64,000 bases of DNA from assembly GCF_016734815.1 (NCBI RefSeq), contig NZ_JAERQF010000007.1, positions 62,001-126,000 on the forward strand, written 5' to 3'. Below the pieces are notes generated by a model. It saw only the letters and a list, made by a program, of their open reading frames with translations. It was not told where the DNA came from and ran no database searches. How positions within the stretch are numbered: the stretch's first letter is position 1; each line of letters begins with the position of its first letter. A program made the translations under genes and the position numbers. Of the stretch, positions 8,050 through 16,262 are shown piece by piece. Source of the stretch: Hymenobacter rubidus (GTDB lineage: Bacteria > Bacteroidota > Bacteroidia > Cytophagales > Hymenobacteraceae).

Positions 8050-9105
8050 CTACTCCGCCGGCACGCCCTTGTAATGCGTTTCCGACTGCTCCCGTAGCCG
8101 CCCGGCGCTGAATTCCGGCGTGATGTCGCGCTGCGGGTCGCCCAGCATTTCGTAGCCCACCATAAACTTGCGCACCGTGGCCGAGCGCAGCAGCGGCGGG
8201 TAGAAATGCATGTGCAGGTGCCATTCGGGGTGTTCATCGCCATCCGTCGGGCGCTGGTGCAGGCCGGCCGAGTACGGGAAGCTGATGTTGAACAGGTTGT
8301 CGTAGCGGATGGTGAGGCGGCGCAGGATGTCGGCCAGGGCGTCACGCTCCTCGTCCGTCAGCTGGGTAATGTCCTGCACCGGGCGGCGGGCGATGACGAT
8401 GGTTTCGAACGGCCACACGGCCCAAAAGGGCACCAGCACCACAAAATGGGCGTTTTCGATGACCACCCGCTCCTTTTTCTCCAGCTCGATTTTGAGGTAA
8501 TCGGCCAGCAGGGTGCGGCCGTGCTCCTGGAAATAGGCCAGTTGCTGCACCGTTTCCTTGGCGGGCTCGCCGGGCACGGTGCGCTGGGCCCAAATCTGGC
8601 CGTGCGGGTGCGGGTTCGAGCAGCCCATCATCGGGCCCTTGTTCTCAAAAATCTGCACGTAGTTGATGTCCGGCCGGGCGCCGAGGGTCTGGAATTCGGT
8701 CACCCACAAATCCACCACTTTGCGGATGGCGGGCGTGGTCATTTGGGGCAGCGTGAGGTCGTGGCGCGGCGAGAAGCAGATGACGCGGCACACGCCCGAC
8801 TCGGCCTCGGCCCGCAGCAGGCCGCCTTCGTTGATGCCGCCGGTGGGCACGTCGGCCGTCAGCGCGCCGAAGTCATTATTAAAAACAAAAGTATCCGTGT
8901 ACTTGGGGTTCACTTCGCCGCCTACGCGGGTGTTGCCGGGGCAGAGGTAGCAAGTGGGGTCGTAGGCGGGCCGGTTGTCCTGCTCGGTCTCCTCCTGCTG
9001 GCCCTGCCAGGGGCGCTTGGAGCGGTGCGGCGACACCAAGACCCATTCGCCGGCCAGGGCGTTGAAACGGCGGTGCGGGTGTTCGGTTGAATCGAAAGAA
9101 GCCAT
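8050..9105 (-). CDS. galT: UDP-glucose--hexose-1-phosphate uridylyltransferase
   Basis: A 351-residue histidine-triad-superfamily enzyme from ATG 9105. It transfers UMP between UDP-glucose and galactose-1-phosphate in the Leloir pathway. The zinc-binding pair is seen in CYLCPGN near residue 55, the family motif RHDLTLPQM follows, and the catalytic HPH lies in [12 protein letters not shown] near residue 160. The C-terminal half contains ELSVLLV-type replacement [15 protein letters not shown], as in other GalT proteins. It follows galK on the same strand after a 110-bp gap that holds a quasi-tandem palindrome. Confidence 0.96.
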   Translation of the reverse strand: MASFDSTEHPHRRFNALAGEWVLVSPHRSKRPWQGQQEETEQDNRPAYDPTCYLCPGNTRVGGEVNPKYTDTFVFNNDFGALTADVPTGGINEGGLLRAEAESGVCRVICFSPRHDLTLPQMTTPAIRKVVDLWVTEFQTLGARPDINYVQIFENKGPMMGCSNPHPHGQIWAQRTVPGEPAKETVQQLAYFQEHGRTLLADYLKIELEKKERVVIENAHFVVLVPFWAVWPFETIVIARRPVQDITQLTDEERDALADILRRLTIRYDNLFNISFPYSAGLHQRPTDGDEHPEWHLHMHFYPPLLRSATVRKFMVGYEMLGDPQRDITPEFSAGRLREQSETHYKGVPAE

Positions 9106-9126
9106 GAGTTTAGTTGTTAGTTATTC

Positions 9127-9202
9127 GTTGTCAGTTGTTAGTCTGCATTTGCTGATTGCCGGTCAGGGATTGAACATTTATTTGCGACTAACAACTGACA
9201 AC
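9127..9202. repeat. Quasi-tandem palindrome between galK and galT
   Basis: GTTGTCAGTTGTTAGTC (9127-9143) is exactly complemented at 9186-9202. The arms and their flanks are made of repeated GTTAGT/GTTGTCAG words, unlike the other palindrome classes here. Confidence 0.75.
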
Positions 9203-9215
9203 CAGCAACTGACAA

Positions 9216-10376
9216 CTATATCACCCCTACCCCATCCACAATGGTGGTCTGGTACGTCTCCAGCTTCAGCCCGAACTTCTCCTCGTACACCTTGCTCACG
9301 CTGGCAATGAATTCGTCGACTTTACCAGGTGCGACCAAATTGATGGTGCAGCCACCGAAGCCGCCGCCCATCATGCGCGCGCCAAACACGCCGGGGGCGG
9401 CCTTCGCGGCTTCTACCAGCACGTCGAGCTCGGCGCAGCTCACTTCGTAGTCGTCGCGCAGGCCGGCGTGCGAGCCGTACATCTGCTTACCGAACCCGGC
9501 CAGGTCGCCGGCGTTGAGGCACTGGCAGGCGGCTTCCACGCGGGCATTTTCCTGCACCACGTAGGCGCAGCGGCGAAACACGGTGCCGCCCAGTTCACCC
9601 TTCACGGCTTCGAGTTGCGTCATGGTGGCATCGCGCAGGCTGCCGATGCCTTCGTAGTGCTGCTGCAGCACTGATACGCCACGCTCGCATTCCTGGCGGC
9701 GGGTGTTGTACTCGGAGCTGGCCAAGCTGTGCTTCACGCCCGAGTTGCAGAGCACGATGCGGGCGGCGTTGGTATCGAAGGGAAAATATTCGTAGGCCAG
9801 CGAGCGGCAGTCGAGGCGCACCACCTGGCCATCGCGCCCGAATAGGCTGGCAAACTGGTCCATGATGCCGCACTGCACGCCGGCGTAGGTGTGCTCGGCA
9901 AACTGCGCAATGCGCGCCAGCTCCATCTTTTCCAGGTTGGTTTTCAGGAACTGGTTGAGGGCGAAGGCCAGGCCGCACTCCACGGCGGCCGACGACGACA
10001 TGCCCGCCCCCATGGGCACCGTGCCGGCAAACACGCAGTCGAAGCCCGGCACGGCGTGGCCGCGCAACTGAAACTGGCTGGCCACGCCCAGCAGGTAGTT
10101 GGCCCAATGCGTGTCGCCGGGGCTGATTTCGGCGGCGTTGGGCAGCTCAAACTCTTCGCCAAGGTCGTGGGCCACGAGGCGGATTTTTTCGGTTCCGTTC
10201 AGGCCCACGGCAAAGGTCATTTCCTTATCCACAGCGGCCGGCAGCACAAAGCCGCCGTTGTAATCGGTGTGCTCCCCAATCAGGTTGACGCGGCCGGGCG
10301 CCCGCACCAGCAGCGGCTCGTAGCCAAAACGTTGTTGAAAATCGGCCAGAACCGCTTGGGCAAGAAGGAAGGACAT
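9216..10376 (-). CDS. galK: Galactokinase
   Basis: A 386-residue GHMP kinase from ATG 10376. It phosphorylates galactose at C1 with ATP, the first committed step of the Leloir pathway. The galactokinase signature APGRVNLIGEHTDYNGG is near residue 20, the ATP-binding loop is MGAGMSSSAA near residue 130, and the third GHMP motif GARMMGGGFGGCTI is near residue 345. An earlier in-frame ATG at 10478 overlaps a promoter-like TAGTTTTG and would add an unrelated 34-residue leader, so 10376 is preferred. It is the first gene of the galK, galT, GH42, lacI block. Confidence 0.96.
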   Translation of the reverse strand: MSFLLAQAVLADFQQRFGYEPLLVRAPGRVNLIGEHTDYNGGFVLPAAVDKEMTFAVGLNGTEKIRLVAHDLGEEFELPNAAEISPGDTHWANYLLGVASQFQLRGHAVPGFDCVFAGTVPMGAGMSSSAAVECGLAFALNQFLKTNLEKMELARIAQFAEHTYAGVQCGIMDQFASLFGRDGQVVRLDCRSLAYEYFPFDTNAARIVLCNSGVKHSLASSEYNTRRQECERGVSVLQQHYEGIGSLRDATMTQLEAVKGELGGTVFRRCAYVVQENARVEAACQCLNAGDLAGFGKQMYGSHAGLRDDYEVSCAELDVLVEAAKAAPGVFGARMMGGGFGGCTINLVAPGKVDEFIASVSKVYEEKFGLKLETYQTTIVDGVGVI

Positions 10377-10475
10377 GGTGGAAAGAAGAAAGATGAAGTA
10401 AAAAATAACGCCAGACTGACGGGAATTCAAGTACGCAAAATAAGCCAGGCCAGTCCGGGCTTCCATTTCAATGGC

Positions 10476-10508
10476 CAAAACTAACCCAATCCCAGTACTT
10501 TGTGCAAA
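10476..10508 (-). promoter_or_regulatory. Candidate galK promoter
   Basis: On the minus strand, TTTG (10508-10505) is followed after 21 bases by TAGTTTTG (10483-10476). Both match the Bacteroidota -33/-7 consensus. The predicted leader is about 95 bases before ATG 10376. Confidence 0.6.
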
Positions 10509-10515
10509 CGTTTGC
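10504..10515. promoter_or_regulatory. Candidate LacI-type operator over the galK -33 box
   Basis: GCAAACGTTTGC is a perfect 12-bp palindrome with the central CG typical of LacI/GalR operators. It contains the TTTG taken as the -33 box of galK, so a bound repressor would exclude RNA polymerase. The regulator encoded at 4470-5504 is the likely ligand, by inference. Confidence 0.6.
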
Positions 10516-10990
10516 TCGTATTCATCTGTTCTTTATATCCCTGGCCGCATTGTGAATGGGCAACGCAACGGGCCCCGCGCCACAGCCCACCATGGCCGTC
10601 CTGTTTTTTCGCACGCGTCGATGCCACACTTGATAAACCGCGTAGCCCGGACACTGCGGAATTTATTGCCCCATCAGTAGTCACTAAAACCGCCTCATTT
10701 TCAGATTTCATACGCCGGACACACCCCGGCTCTGACTCAGGCCCACACTTCGTGTTTTTCGCCCTCAACCGGGCTGCCTTCGTACAACTTTCGCGGCATA
10801 GCCCTGGTGGCCGGCCGGGGTGAGTAGGGCCATGCTCCAAAACCTGCACCTGTCTTACTCGCGAAGCAGTTGCCGGGGCCACGCCTGAGCCTGCCGAAGC
10901 ACGCTGTTGCAACGCATTGCCGTTTTTGACTTCTTTACCATTCTTCCTTTTCCACTTCCTTTTCCACTTCCATTTTTACTTACCCCTTCC
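10516..10990. other. Intergenic region between galK and the T9SS gene
   Basis: I see no coding region with recognisable protein character here. Its left edge holds the galK operator. The right edge contains repeated TTCC(A)CTTCC tracts just before ATG 10991, probably a pyrimidine-rich leader of the T9SS cargo gene. Confidence 0.5.
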
Positions 10991-12091
10991 ATGAAACCAC
11001 TACGTACTCTTTTAGCGATGAGCGCCTTCGCGGTGACTTCGCTTACCGCCAGCGCGCAATTCACCATCGACGGGCAGGCCTCGACGAATGAAATTGGCTC
11101 GGGCGTCGGCAAATACCAGTTGGCCGGCACCTACAGCGGGGGCCACCTCGACACCGACCGGGGCTTGCGCTCGCTGTACGTGGGCTACACCAGCACAACG
11201 CTGAACCTGATGCTGGTGGGCTCGGGCGAATCGAGCACTGCGGGGGCCTACCGGGCCTTTATCATCTACCTCAACACCCCGTCGCGGCCCGGCGCCCCTG
11301 CCCGCGTGCAGTTGCCCGGCGGCCTCGATGCCAACTCGCCGCTGGCTCACCGCCCCACGCTGGATATGGAAGCCGACTACGGGTTTCGGGTAGTGGTCGG
11401 GCCCGCGCTTAGCGACGTGTTTTTCAGTGCGGTGTCGTACGTAACCGGCGGGGGCACCGCGCCGGTGGGCACCGACCCCTACATTGGCCAGGGCTACAAA
11501 ACGGGAACCGCCGTAACCGCCGCCACGGCCGTCCTGACAGGTTCGCGCTTCGCCTACAACAACAGCGTTTCACTCACCACCAACACCCTGAATACGGGGT
11601 TTGAAATTGAGATTCCGCTATCGACCATGGGAACGGTTCTGGGCGTCGGCAGCCGCATCGACCTCTTTGCCGCCTTCACCGACAGCAACGGGCAGTTCGT
11701 TACCTCCGACATTATTCCGCAGGTAGCAGGCCGTACCACGGCTTTCGGCACCAACCCCGATTTCACCACCATTCCCGGCACGCAGGCCGTTGGCTTTGTG
11801 CTGGGCACCGGGGTGCTGGCCACGCAAAATGCCGTAGCCAATGGCCTCAATTTCCAGGTGTACCCCAATCCGGCAACGGCTGATGCCACGGTGGCCTACA
11901 CGGTGCCGGCCGGCCGGCAGCCGGTGTCGCTGGCAGTCTACAATGCCCTGGGCCAGCAGGTGCGCACCCTGGCCACGGTTGAGCAAAGCGGCCCGCAGCA
12001 GTTTCCGCTGGGCAGCCTGCCCGCCGGCGCCTACCTGGTCAAGCTCCGGGTTGGCGACCAGCTCACCAGCCGCAAAGTGGTGGTGCAATAG
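10991..12091 (+). CDS. T9SS-sorted secreted protein
   Basis: A 366-residue protein from ATG 10991, with a signal peptide (LLAMSAFAVTSLTASAQ) in the first 24 residues. The middle is a beta-rich domain of unknown activity, with DGQASTNEIG at its start and an LNTPSRPGAPARV segment. The last 80 residues form a type A T9SS sorting domain: FQVYPNPATADATVAY, LYNALGQQV-like VYNALGQQVRTL, and GAYLVKLRVGDQ before a terminal KVVVQ. Such proteins cross the outer membrane through the PorSS machinery and lose this domain at the surface. A strong hairpin follows at 12107. It is not obviously linked to the galactose genes. Confidence 0.9.
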   Translation: MKPLRTLLAMSAFAVTSLTASAQFTIDGQASTNEIGSGVGKYQLAGTYSGGHLDTDRGLRSLYVGYTSTTLNLMLVGSGESSTAGAYRAFIIYLNTPSRPGAPARVQLPGGLDANSPLAHRPTLDMEADYGFRVVVGPALSDVFFSAVSYVTGGGTAPVGTDPYIGQGYKTGTAVTAATAVLTGSRFAYNNSVSLTTNTLNTGFEIEIPLSTMGTVLGVGSRIDLFAAFTDSNGQFVTSDIIPQVAGRTTAFGTNPDFTTIPGTQAVGFVLGTGVLATQNAVANGLNFQVYPNPATADATVAYTVPAGRQPVSLAVYNALGQQVRTLATVEQSGPQQFPLGSLPAGAYLVKLRVGDQLTSRKVVVQ

Positions 12092-12106
12092 GTTGCCCAA
12101 TTCCAA

Positions 12107-12149
12107 CAACAAAAAAGGCGATTCCATGCTGGAACCGCCTTTTTTGTTG
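12107..12149. terminator. Bidirectional hairpin terminator
   Basis: A 20-bp near-perfect stem, CAACAAAAAAGGCGATTCCA against its complement, with a 3-base loop. A-tract and T-tract ends allow termination for both the T9SS gene (plus) and the convergent HMA gene (minus). Confidence 0.85.
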
Positions 12150-12167
12150 CCTCTCATCGGCAGTTTA

Positions 12168-12380
12168 CTACGCCAGAGGTTGAATCTCGAAGCCGGCTGC
12201 TTCCACCGCCTGTACTACCTGGCTGGCAGTGGCCTGGGTAGATTTTATAGTGAGGATTTTGTCCGGGTTGGCGGTGTCTACCTGCCAGTTGTTGGCCCCA
12301 ACCTGCTGGTTGAGGGCGGGCGTGACGGCTTTGATGCAGCCGCCGCAGTTAATGGTGGTTTTGAAACGAAGCGTTGACAT
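12168..12380 (-). CDS. HMA-domain copper chaperone-like protein
   Basis: A 70-residue single-domain protein starting at ATG 12380. It carries the heavy-metal-associated motif in the form NCGGC (residues 11-15), then a beta-alpha-beta pattern ending in VEAAGFEIQPLA, which is the CopZ/Atx1 fold. The two cysteines bind Cu(I) or a similar soft metal in this family. No signal peptide is seen, so it acts in the cytoplasm. The next gene on this strand upstream encodes a heavy-metal-binding lipoprotein, which supports a metal-handling context. No P-type ATPase partner is in the window. Confidence 0.88.
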   Translation of the reverse strand: MSTLRFKTTINCGGCIKAVTPALNQQVGANNWQVDTANPDKILTIKSTQATASQVVQAVEAAGFEIQPLA

Positions 12381-12448
12381 ATTGGTACTATTCAGAAAGG
12401 AAAAATCCCCGCGTGGACCGGGTCAGGAAATGGCCGTATCACTTAGCG

Positions 12449-12519
12449 GCTGTTTGAATTAATAAGAACGGTCATGCAGAGCGCAGCGAAGCATGACCGT
12501 TCTTATTAATTCAAACAGC
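12449..12519. repeat. Palindrome with perfect 29-bp arms
   Basis: Arms 12449-12477 and 12491-12519 begin GCTGTTTGAATTAATAAGAA and end in a GTCATGC core. The 13-base loop AGAGCGCAGCGAA is the usual core sequence of the local family. The outer GCTGTTT resembles the ends of the class B element at 1272. Confidence 0.88.
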
Positions 12520-12676
12520 TTCTTAGGAAATCAGCCAGGTAAAATTACGCTTCCCCAGCCCGCAGGTTGGCACAGAATTGCCGTAGAAACCTGCATAATT
12601 ATGGGATGGCTGGGGCTGCTGAAGCATTGGCCGTTGTGCAGAGTACAAACAAAGTATCCGGCTCAGCGCCAGATGT

Positions 12677-12892
12677 CTACGACTTTTTCACCAGCTCCAT
12701 CTCGCAGACGGGGCACTTGCCGGGCTTGTTGCTTTGGCTGCCTGCGCAGCCCATGGGGCATTCGTAGCGGGCCTCCACGGCGGCGGGCGCGGCCACTTTC
12801 TGCGTGGCGGGCTTTTGCTGCTCGCAGCTGCTCAGGCCCAAGGCCGCGGCTCCAACGACTGCAAAAAGAAACGGACAACGGGGAAGACGCAT
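12677..12892 (-). CDS. Heavy-metal-binding-domain lipoprotein
   Basis: A 71-residue lipoprotein from ATG 12892; a GTG/TTG extension to 12937 would destroy the clean signal. The signal ends in LGLSSC, giving a lipidated cysteine near residue 23. The mature part contains YECPMGC and GKCPVCEMELV, the two-cysteine-pair pattern of the small heavy-metal-binding domain otherwise found at the N-termini of CusB-type adaptors and copper ATPases. It probably binds copper or a similar ion at the membrane surface. It lies about 125 bp behind the TonB receptor gene on the same strand and has its own exact -7 motif. Confidence 0.85.
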   Translation of the reverse strand: MRLPRCPFLFAVVGAAALGLSSCEQQKPATQKVAAPAAVEARYECPMGCAGSQSNKPGKCPVCEMELVKKS

Positions 12893-12947
12893 GGCAAAAA
12901 CCGGGTTAAAAATCGCCTGCGATAAAGCGTACAGCACCGGCGAACTA

Positions 12948-12955
12948 CAAATTTA
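12948..12955 (-). promoter_or_regulatory. Candidate -7 box of the metal-binding lipoprotein
   Basis: Reads TAAATTTG on the minus strand, an exact TAnnTTTG. A TTTG lies 15 bases further upstream, a little closer than usual for a -33 box. The leader would be about 50 bases. Confidence 0.45.
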
Positions 12956-13015
12956 GCGCGCGTTCCCGAACAAAGCCCGCTGCGGTAGTGGCCCAAACTC
13001 CGTCGGCCACCTCCC

Positions 13016-15547
13016 CTATTCAAAGCCCCGGCCGCCGGCATCGTCCGGTTGCTCGTCCTTGCGCTTGGTGCGCGGGTTGTCGCCCGCGTTGCCGAAGCGG
13101 TAGGTGAAGCCTAAGTACACCACCCGCGACTCGCGCTTGTTGCGGGCCACCGACTCGAAACCGGGACCGGCAGCATTGAAGTTGAATTGCAGGGTATTGA
13201 AGATGTCGGACACGCGCAGCGAAATGCTGCCCTTGTCCTTGAGCACGCTTTGCTTGGCCGCGAAGTCGGCGTTGAACTGGGTGAGGCGCTGGCCCTGGGC
13301 CGATACCACCGGCGAGCGGTAGTTGGCCGAAAGCTGCAAATCGAGCTTTTTGGTGGGCGAAACCGTGGTGTTGAGCCGGCCCGTGTACACGAGGTTGCTG
13401 TTGTTGAAGTCCACGTTGGTCGGCACCGAGCCCTTGATGATGCGCCGGAAGGCCGAGGCATTGGCATTCACTTTCCAGCTGCTGGTGATGGGCGCCGAGG
13501 CCACCAGCTCCACGCCGTAGTTGGTTTCCTGCCCCACATTGAGCCGGGTGGTATTCGTGACGAAGGCATGCGCGAGGGTGTCGCGGAAAAACGGGTTGCG
13601 GATGTTGGTAATCGTGTTTTCCTCCAGCCGGTAAAACGCCGTGGCACTTAGCGAGGCATTGGCGCCGAAAAACCGTTGGTCGCCCAGTTCCAGCGAGTGC
13701 ACAAACTCGGGAAACAGCGCCGGGTTGCCGGTGCGCAGGTTCAGCGGGTCCGAGCGGTCGGTGAAGGGGTTGAGCTCGTCGGCGTTGGGGCGCTGCACGC
13801 GGCGCGAATAGCTGAGCTGCACCCGGTTTTCGAGGTTCAGGTCGTAGGCCAGCACAGCGCTCGGAAACAGGCTCAGGTAGCTGCGCGTGAAGTGCGCGTT
13901 GGGCACGTCCGTCGACTGGTCGCCCTGGGTGTTGGTCTGCTCCAGGCGCAAACCAGCCTGGTAGCTGAAAGCCCCCGCCGCGTTGGCATAGGTACCATAA
14001 GCGGCCTGAATGTACTCGTGGTACACAAAGCGGTTCGAGGGGTCGAAGGCCAGCGCTGGCAGGCTGCTGTAGCGGTAGTCGTTGTCGTAGCGGCGCGAAA
14101 TACTTTTGGCGCCCAGCTCGTAGCGGCCCTTTTCGCCCAGCGGCATCACGTAGTCAACCTGCGCCGAGGCCAGGTCGGCCTGGTTGTCGAAGCGCTGGTT
14201 CTGGAAGCCGGTGGTCCAGGCCACATCGTTGCGGTAATCCACGTTCGAGCCCACCCCAATTTGGTACTGCGACGGCGTGTAGATGGCATTGGCCGTGAGT
14301 TCGCGGCGCTTCTGGGCGGCCCAGGTGCGGCGGTAATCCAGGCTGACGTCGGCCTGCTTGCTGCTGCCGGTATTCAGGTTGGCGCGGTTGGTGTTGCCCA
14401 GCGCAATGGGCGTGTTGGTGGTGATGTTGTTCTGGCTCGAAACAATGTCCTCGGTGGAGCGCTGCGAGTTGTAGCGCGGCTGCACAGCCAGGGTCAGGGT
14501 TTGCTCGGGGCTGATGGCATAATCGAGCCCAATGCGCACCGCGTGGGCGGTGCTGTAAGACACACTGGTGCGGTCCTGGTTGAGGGCCACGGTGCCGGCC
14601 GCCGTGGTGGTGCGCTGGCGCACCGAGCCGTAGCCCGTGCGCCGGTCCTCCCGAAAGTCATAGCTCCCGAACACGTTGAACTTGCCCTGGTGGTAGTTCA
14701 GGCTCAGCGAGGTGTTGTACTTGCCGCCGGTACCGGCCGTGGCATTGGCCTGGCCGTTCCAGCCGTCCTGGCGTTCCTTTTTCAGCACGATGTTGATGAT
14801 GCCGGCCGAGCCCTCGGCGTCGTAGCGCGACGATGGGTTGGTCACCACTTCAATGTTCTGGATGCTGCTGGCCGGCAGTTGGTCCAGGGTCACGCTGGTG
14901 GGCTTACCGTCCACGAAGATTTTCACGTTGCTGGAGCCGCGCAGGCTCACCACGCCGCTCTGGTCCACGGTCACGCTGGGCACGTTTTGCAGCACATCGG
15001 CCGCGGTGCCGCCGGTGGCCGTCAGGTCCTTGGTCACGTCAATGACTTTCTTATCCAGGTTGTCGCTCACGATGGCGCGCTGGCCCTTCACCACCACTTC
15101 GCCCAGCTTGGTGGCGGCCGTGCGCAGGCGCAGCGGGCCCAACTCCAGGCCGGGCGTGGCGGCCGAAAGCGTCACCGCCCGCCGCCCAATGCGGTAGCCC
15201 ACCACGGTGGCCTTCAGCACGTAGTTGCCGAAGGGCACTTTTTCAATGGCAAAGGCCCCGCTTTCCAGGGTCTGGGCTCCGGTTACAAAGGTCGAATCGG
15301 TGGCCCGTAGCAGCAGCACATCGGCAAAGGGCAGCGGCTGGTTGGTGGCCGCGTCGAGCAGCTGTCCGCCAATACGACCCGTGTTCTGCGCCGCCGCATC
15401 CGGCGCAATGGCCAGCAACAAAAACGCTGCCGAAAGCAGAAACCCAGCAAGCCGAGCCGTGTTCCAGCCCGCCCGTAAAACACAAAAGCCCCCCGTGGGG
15501 GCCGCACCACGAAGGCAGCCGTTCCGCCCCTTTTCTACAACAATCAT
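13016..15547 (-). CDS. TonB-dependent outer-membrane receptor
   Basis: An 843-residue protein from ATG 15547 (a TTG one codon earlier is also open). A signal segment lies near residues 33-54 (FLLSAAFLLLAIAPDAAAQ). It is followed by a carboxypeptidase-regulatory-like beta-sandwich (about 57-140), a plug domain about 145-245 (DVLQNVPSVTVDQSG, VKIFVDGKP, RYDAEGSAGIINIVLKK), and a beta-barrel to the end, of the OMP_b-brl_3 type with RNKRESRVVYLGFTYRFG near the C-terminus. Such receptors import ligands with energy from TonB-ExbBD. The substrate is unknown; the neighbouring metal genes make a metal or metallophore possible. Confidence 0.9.
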   Translation of the reverse strand: MIVVEKGRNGCLRGAAPTGGFCVLRAGWNTARLAGFLLSAAFLLLAIAPDAAAQNTGRIGGQLLDAATNQPLPFADVLLLRATDSTFVTGAQTLESGAFAIEKVPFGNYVLKATVVGYRIGRRAVTLSAATPGLELGPLRLRTAATKLGEVVVKGQRAIVSDNLDKKVIDVTKDLTATGGTAADVLQNVPSVTVDQSGVVSLRGSSNVKIFVDGKPTSVTLDQLPASSIQNIEVVTNPSSRYDAEGSAGIINIVLKKERQDGWNGQANATAGTGGKYNTSLSLNYHQGKFNVFGSYDFREDRRTGYGSVRQRTTTAAGTVALNQDRTSVSYSTAHAVRIGLDYAISPEQTLTLAVQPRYNSQRSTEDIVSSQNNITTNTPIALGNTNRANLNTGSSKQADVSLDYRRTWAAQKRRELTANAIYTPSQYQIGVGSNVDYRNDVAWTTGFQNQRFDNQADLASAQVDYVMPLGEKGRYELGAKSISRRYDNDYRYSSLPALAFDPSNRFVYHEYIQAAYGTYANAAGAFSYQAGLRLEQTNTQGDQSTDVPNAHFTRSYLSLFPSAVLAYDLNLENRVQLSYSRRVQRPNADELNPFTDRSDPLNLRTGNPALFPEFVHSLELGDQRFFGANASLSATAFYRLEENTITNIRNPFFRDTLAHAFVTNTTRLNVGQETNYGVELVASAPITSSWKVNANASAFRRIIKGSVPTNVDFNNSNLVYTGRLNTTVSPTKKLDLQLSANYRSPVVSAQGQRLTQFNADFAAKQSVLKDKGSISLRVSDIFNTLQFNFNAAGPGFESVARNKRESRVVYLGFTYRFGNAGDNPRTKRKDEQPDDAGGRGFE

Positions 15548-15608
15548 CAAACTAGCTTAAAACCTGAATTTCGGCCCATTCCCCTACTCGCTTGCCGGCC
15601 TTGGGCAC

Positions 15609-15616
15609 CAAAATTA
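15609..15616 (-). promoter_or_regulatory. Candidate -7 box of the TonB receptor gene
   Basis: Reads TAATTTTG on the minus strand, an exact TAnnTTTG, with a TTTG 16 bases further upstream. The leader would be about 55 bases. Confidence 0.5.
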
Positions 15617-15672
15617 CCGCCTAAACCTGTGGCAAATCTGTAACAATACCCAGCGCATCACTACATTAAAGT

Positions 15673-16164
15673 ATGCAAATTTTTATTATTCCGAATGCAC
15701 GTGGTTCGCTGGCTTCGGTGCTGCTGGTGGTTTTGTCCTGGCTAGTTGCCTGTTCCGGCCAGGCCCAGGTGCGTCCCGACTCTGTTCTTACCGCTGCTGG
15801 CCAGGCCGGCCGGCCTACTCCTGCCCCGCTAGACAGCGCCCAGGCCGTGCAAAAGCTTTTTACTAATCAGCGTCGGCAAGTCCGGGAATTCGTGGGCTTC
15901 GGGTTGGGCGTGATGCTCTTGTCGCCCATCATCGGCCTGGTAGCCAACGGTATTCCGAGTGGAACGCACGCGCCCAGCAACGCCGTCCCGATTACCATTG
16001 CCTCTCTGGCCGCCGGCTCAGTGGTGTTTGGCATTGGTAAAAAATCCGCTTACACCCGCACCAGGGAAAAGGCCATTCTGGAAGCCTACGCCCAGGGCCA
16101 TCCCTTGCCCGCCGAAATCCGCCAAAAGATTATCCGGCGTGCCCGTCCTGGCACCCCTTGGTAG
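15673..16164 (+). CDS. Hypothetical membrane-associated protein
   Basis: A 163-residue protein with an N-terminal hydrophobic stretch ending in LVACSGQ, so it may be a lipoprotein or have an uncleaved anchor. A second hydrophobic segment (EFVGFGLGVMLLSPIIGLVA, about 76-95) and a third (ITIASLAAGSVVFGIG, about 106-122) flank a short loop, and the C-terminus is basic. I do not recognise the family. It is divergent from the TonB receptor gene with about 125 bp between and is followed by a terminator, so it is probably transcribed alone. Confidence 0.65.
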   Translation: MQIFIIPNARGSLASVLLVVLSWLVACSGQAQVRPDSVLTAAGQAGRPTPAPLDSAQAVQKLFTNQRRQVREFVGFGLGVMLLSPIIGLVANGIPSGTHAPSNAVPITIASLAAGSVVFGIGKKSAYTRTREKAILEAYAQGHPLPAEIRQKIIRRARPGTPW

Positions 16165-16198
16165 CCCCTGCGTGGCTAGGCGGTGCGAAGCAGCAAAA

Positions 16199-16235
16199 AA
16201 GGCAACGGTCCTGCTGGGCGCAGGGCCGTTGCCTT
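16199..16235. terminator. Bidirectional hairpin terminator
   Basis: AAGGCAACGGTCCTG pairs with its near-complement at 16221-16235, preceded by an A-tract and followed by TTCTT. It sits between convergent genes. Confidence 0.8.
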
Positions 16236-16262
16236 CTTAACTATCCAACTATCCCAATCAGC

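Noticed and set aside
10481..10912. A 143-codon frame upstream of galK
   Set aside because: Unstructured Arg/Ala-rich translation with no family features; it overlaps the galK promoter and operator.
13676..15310. A 544-codon open frame antisense to the TonB receptor
   Set aside because: No signal, domain or conserved motif, whereas the minus strand has complete plug and barrel motifs.
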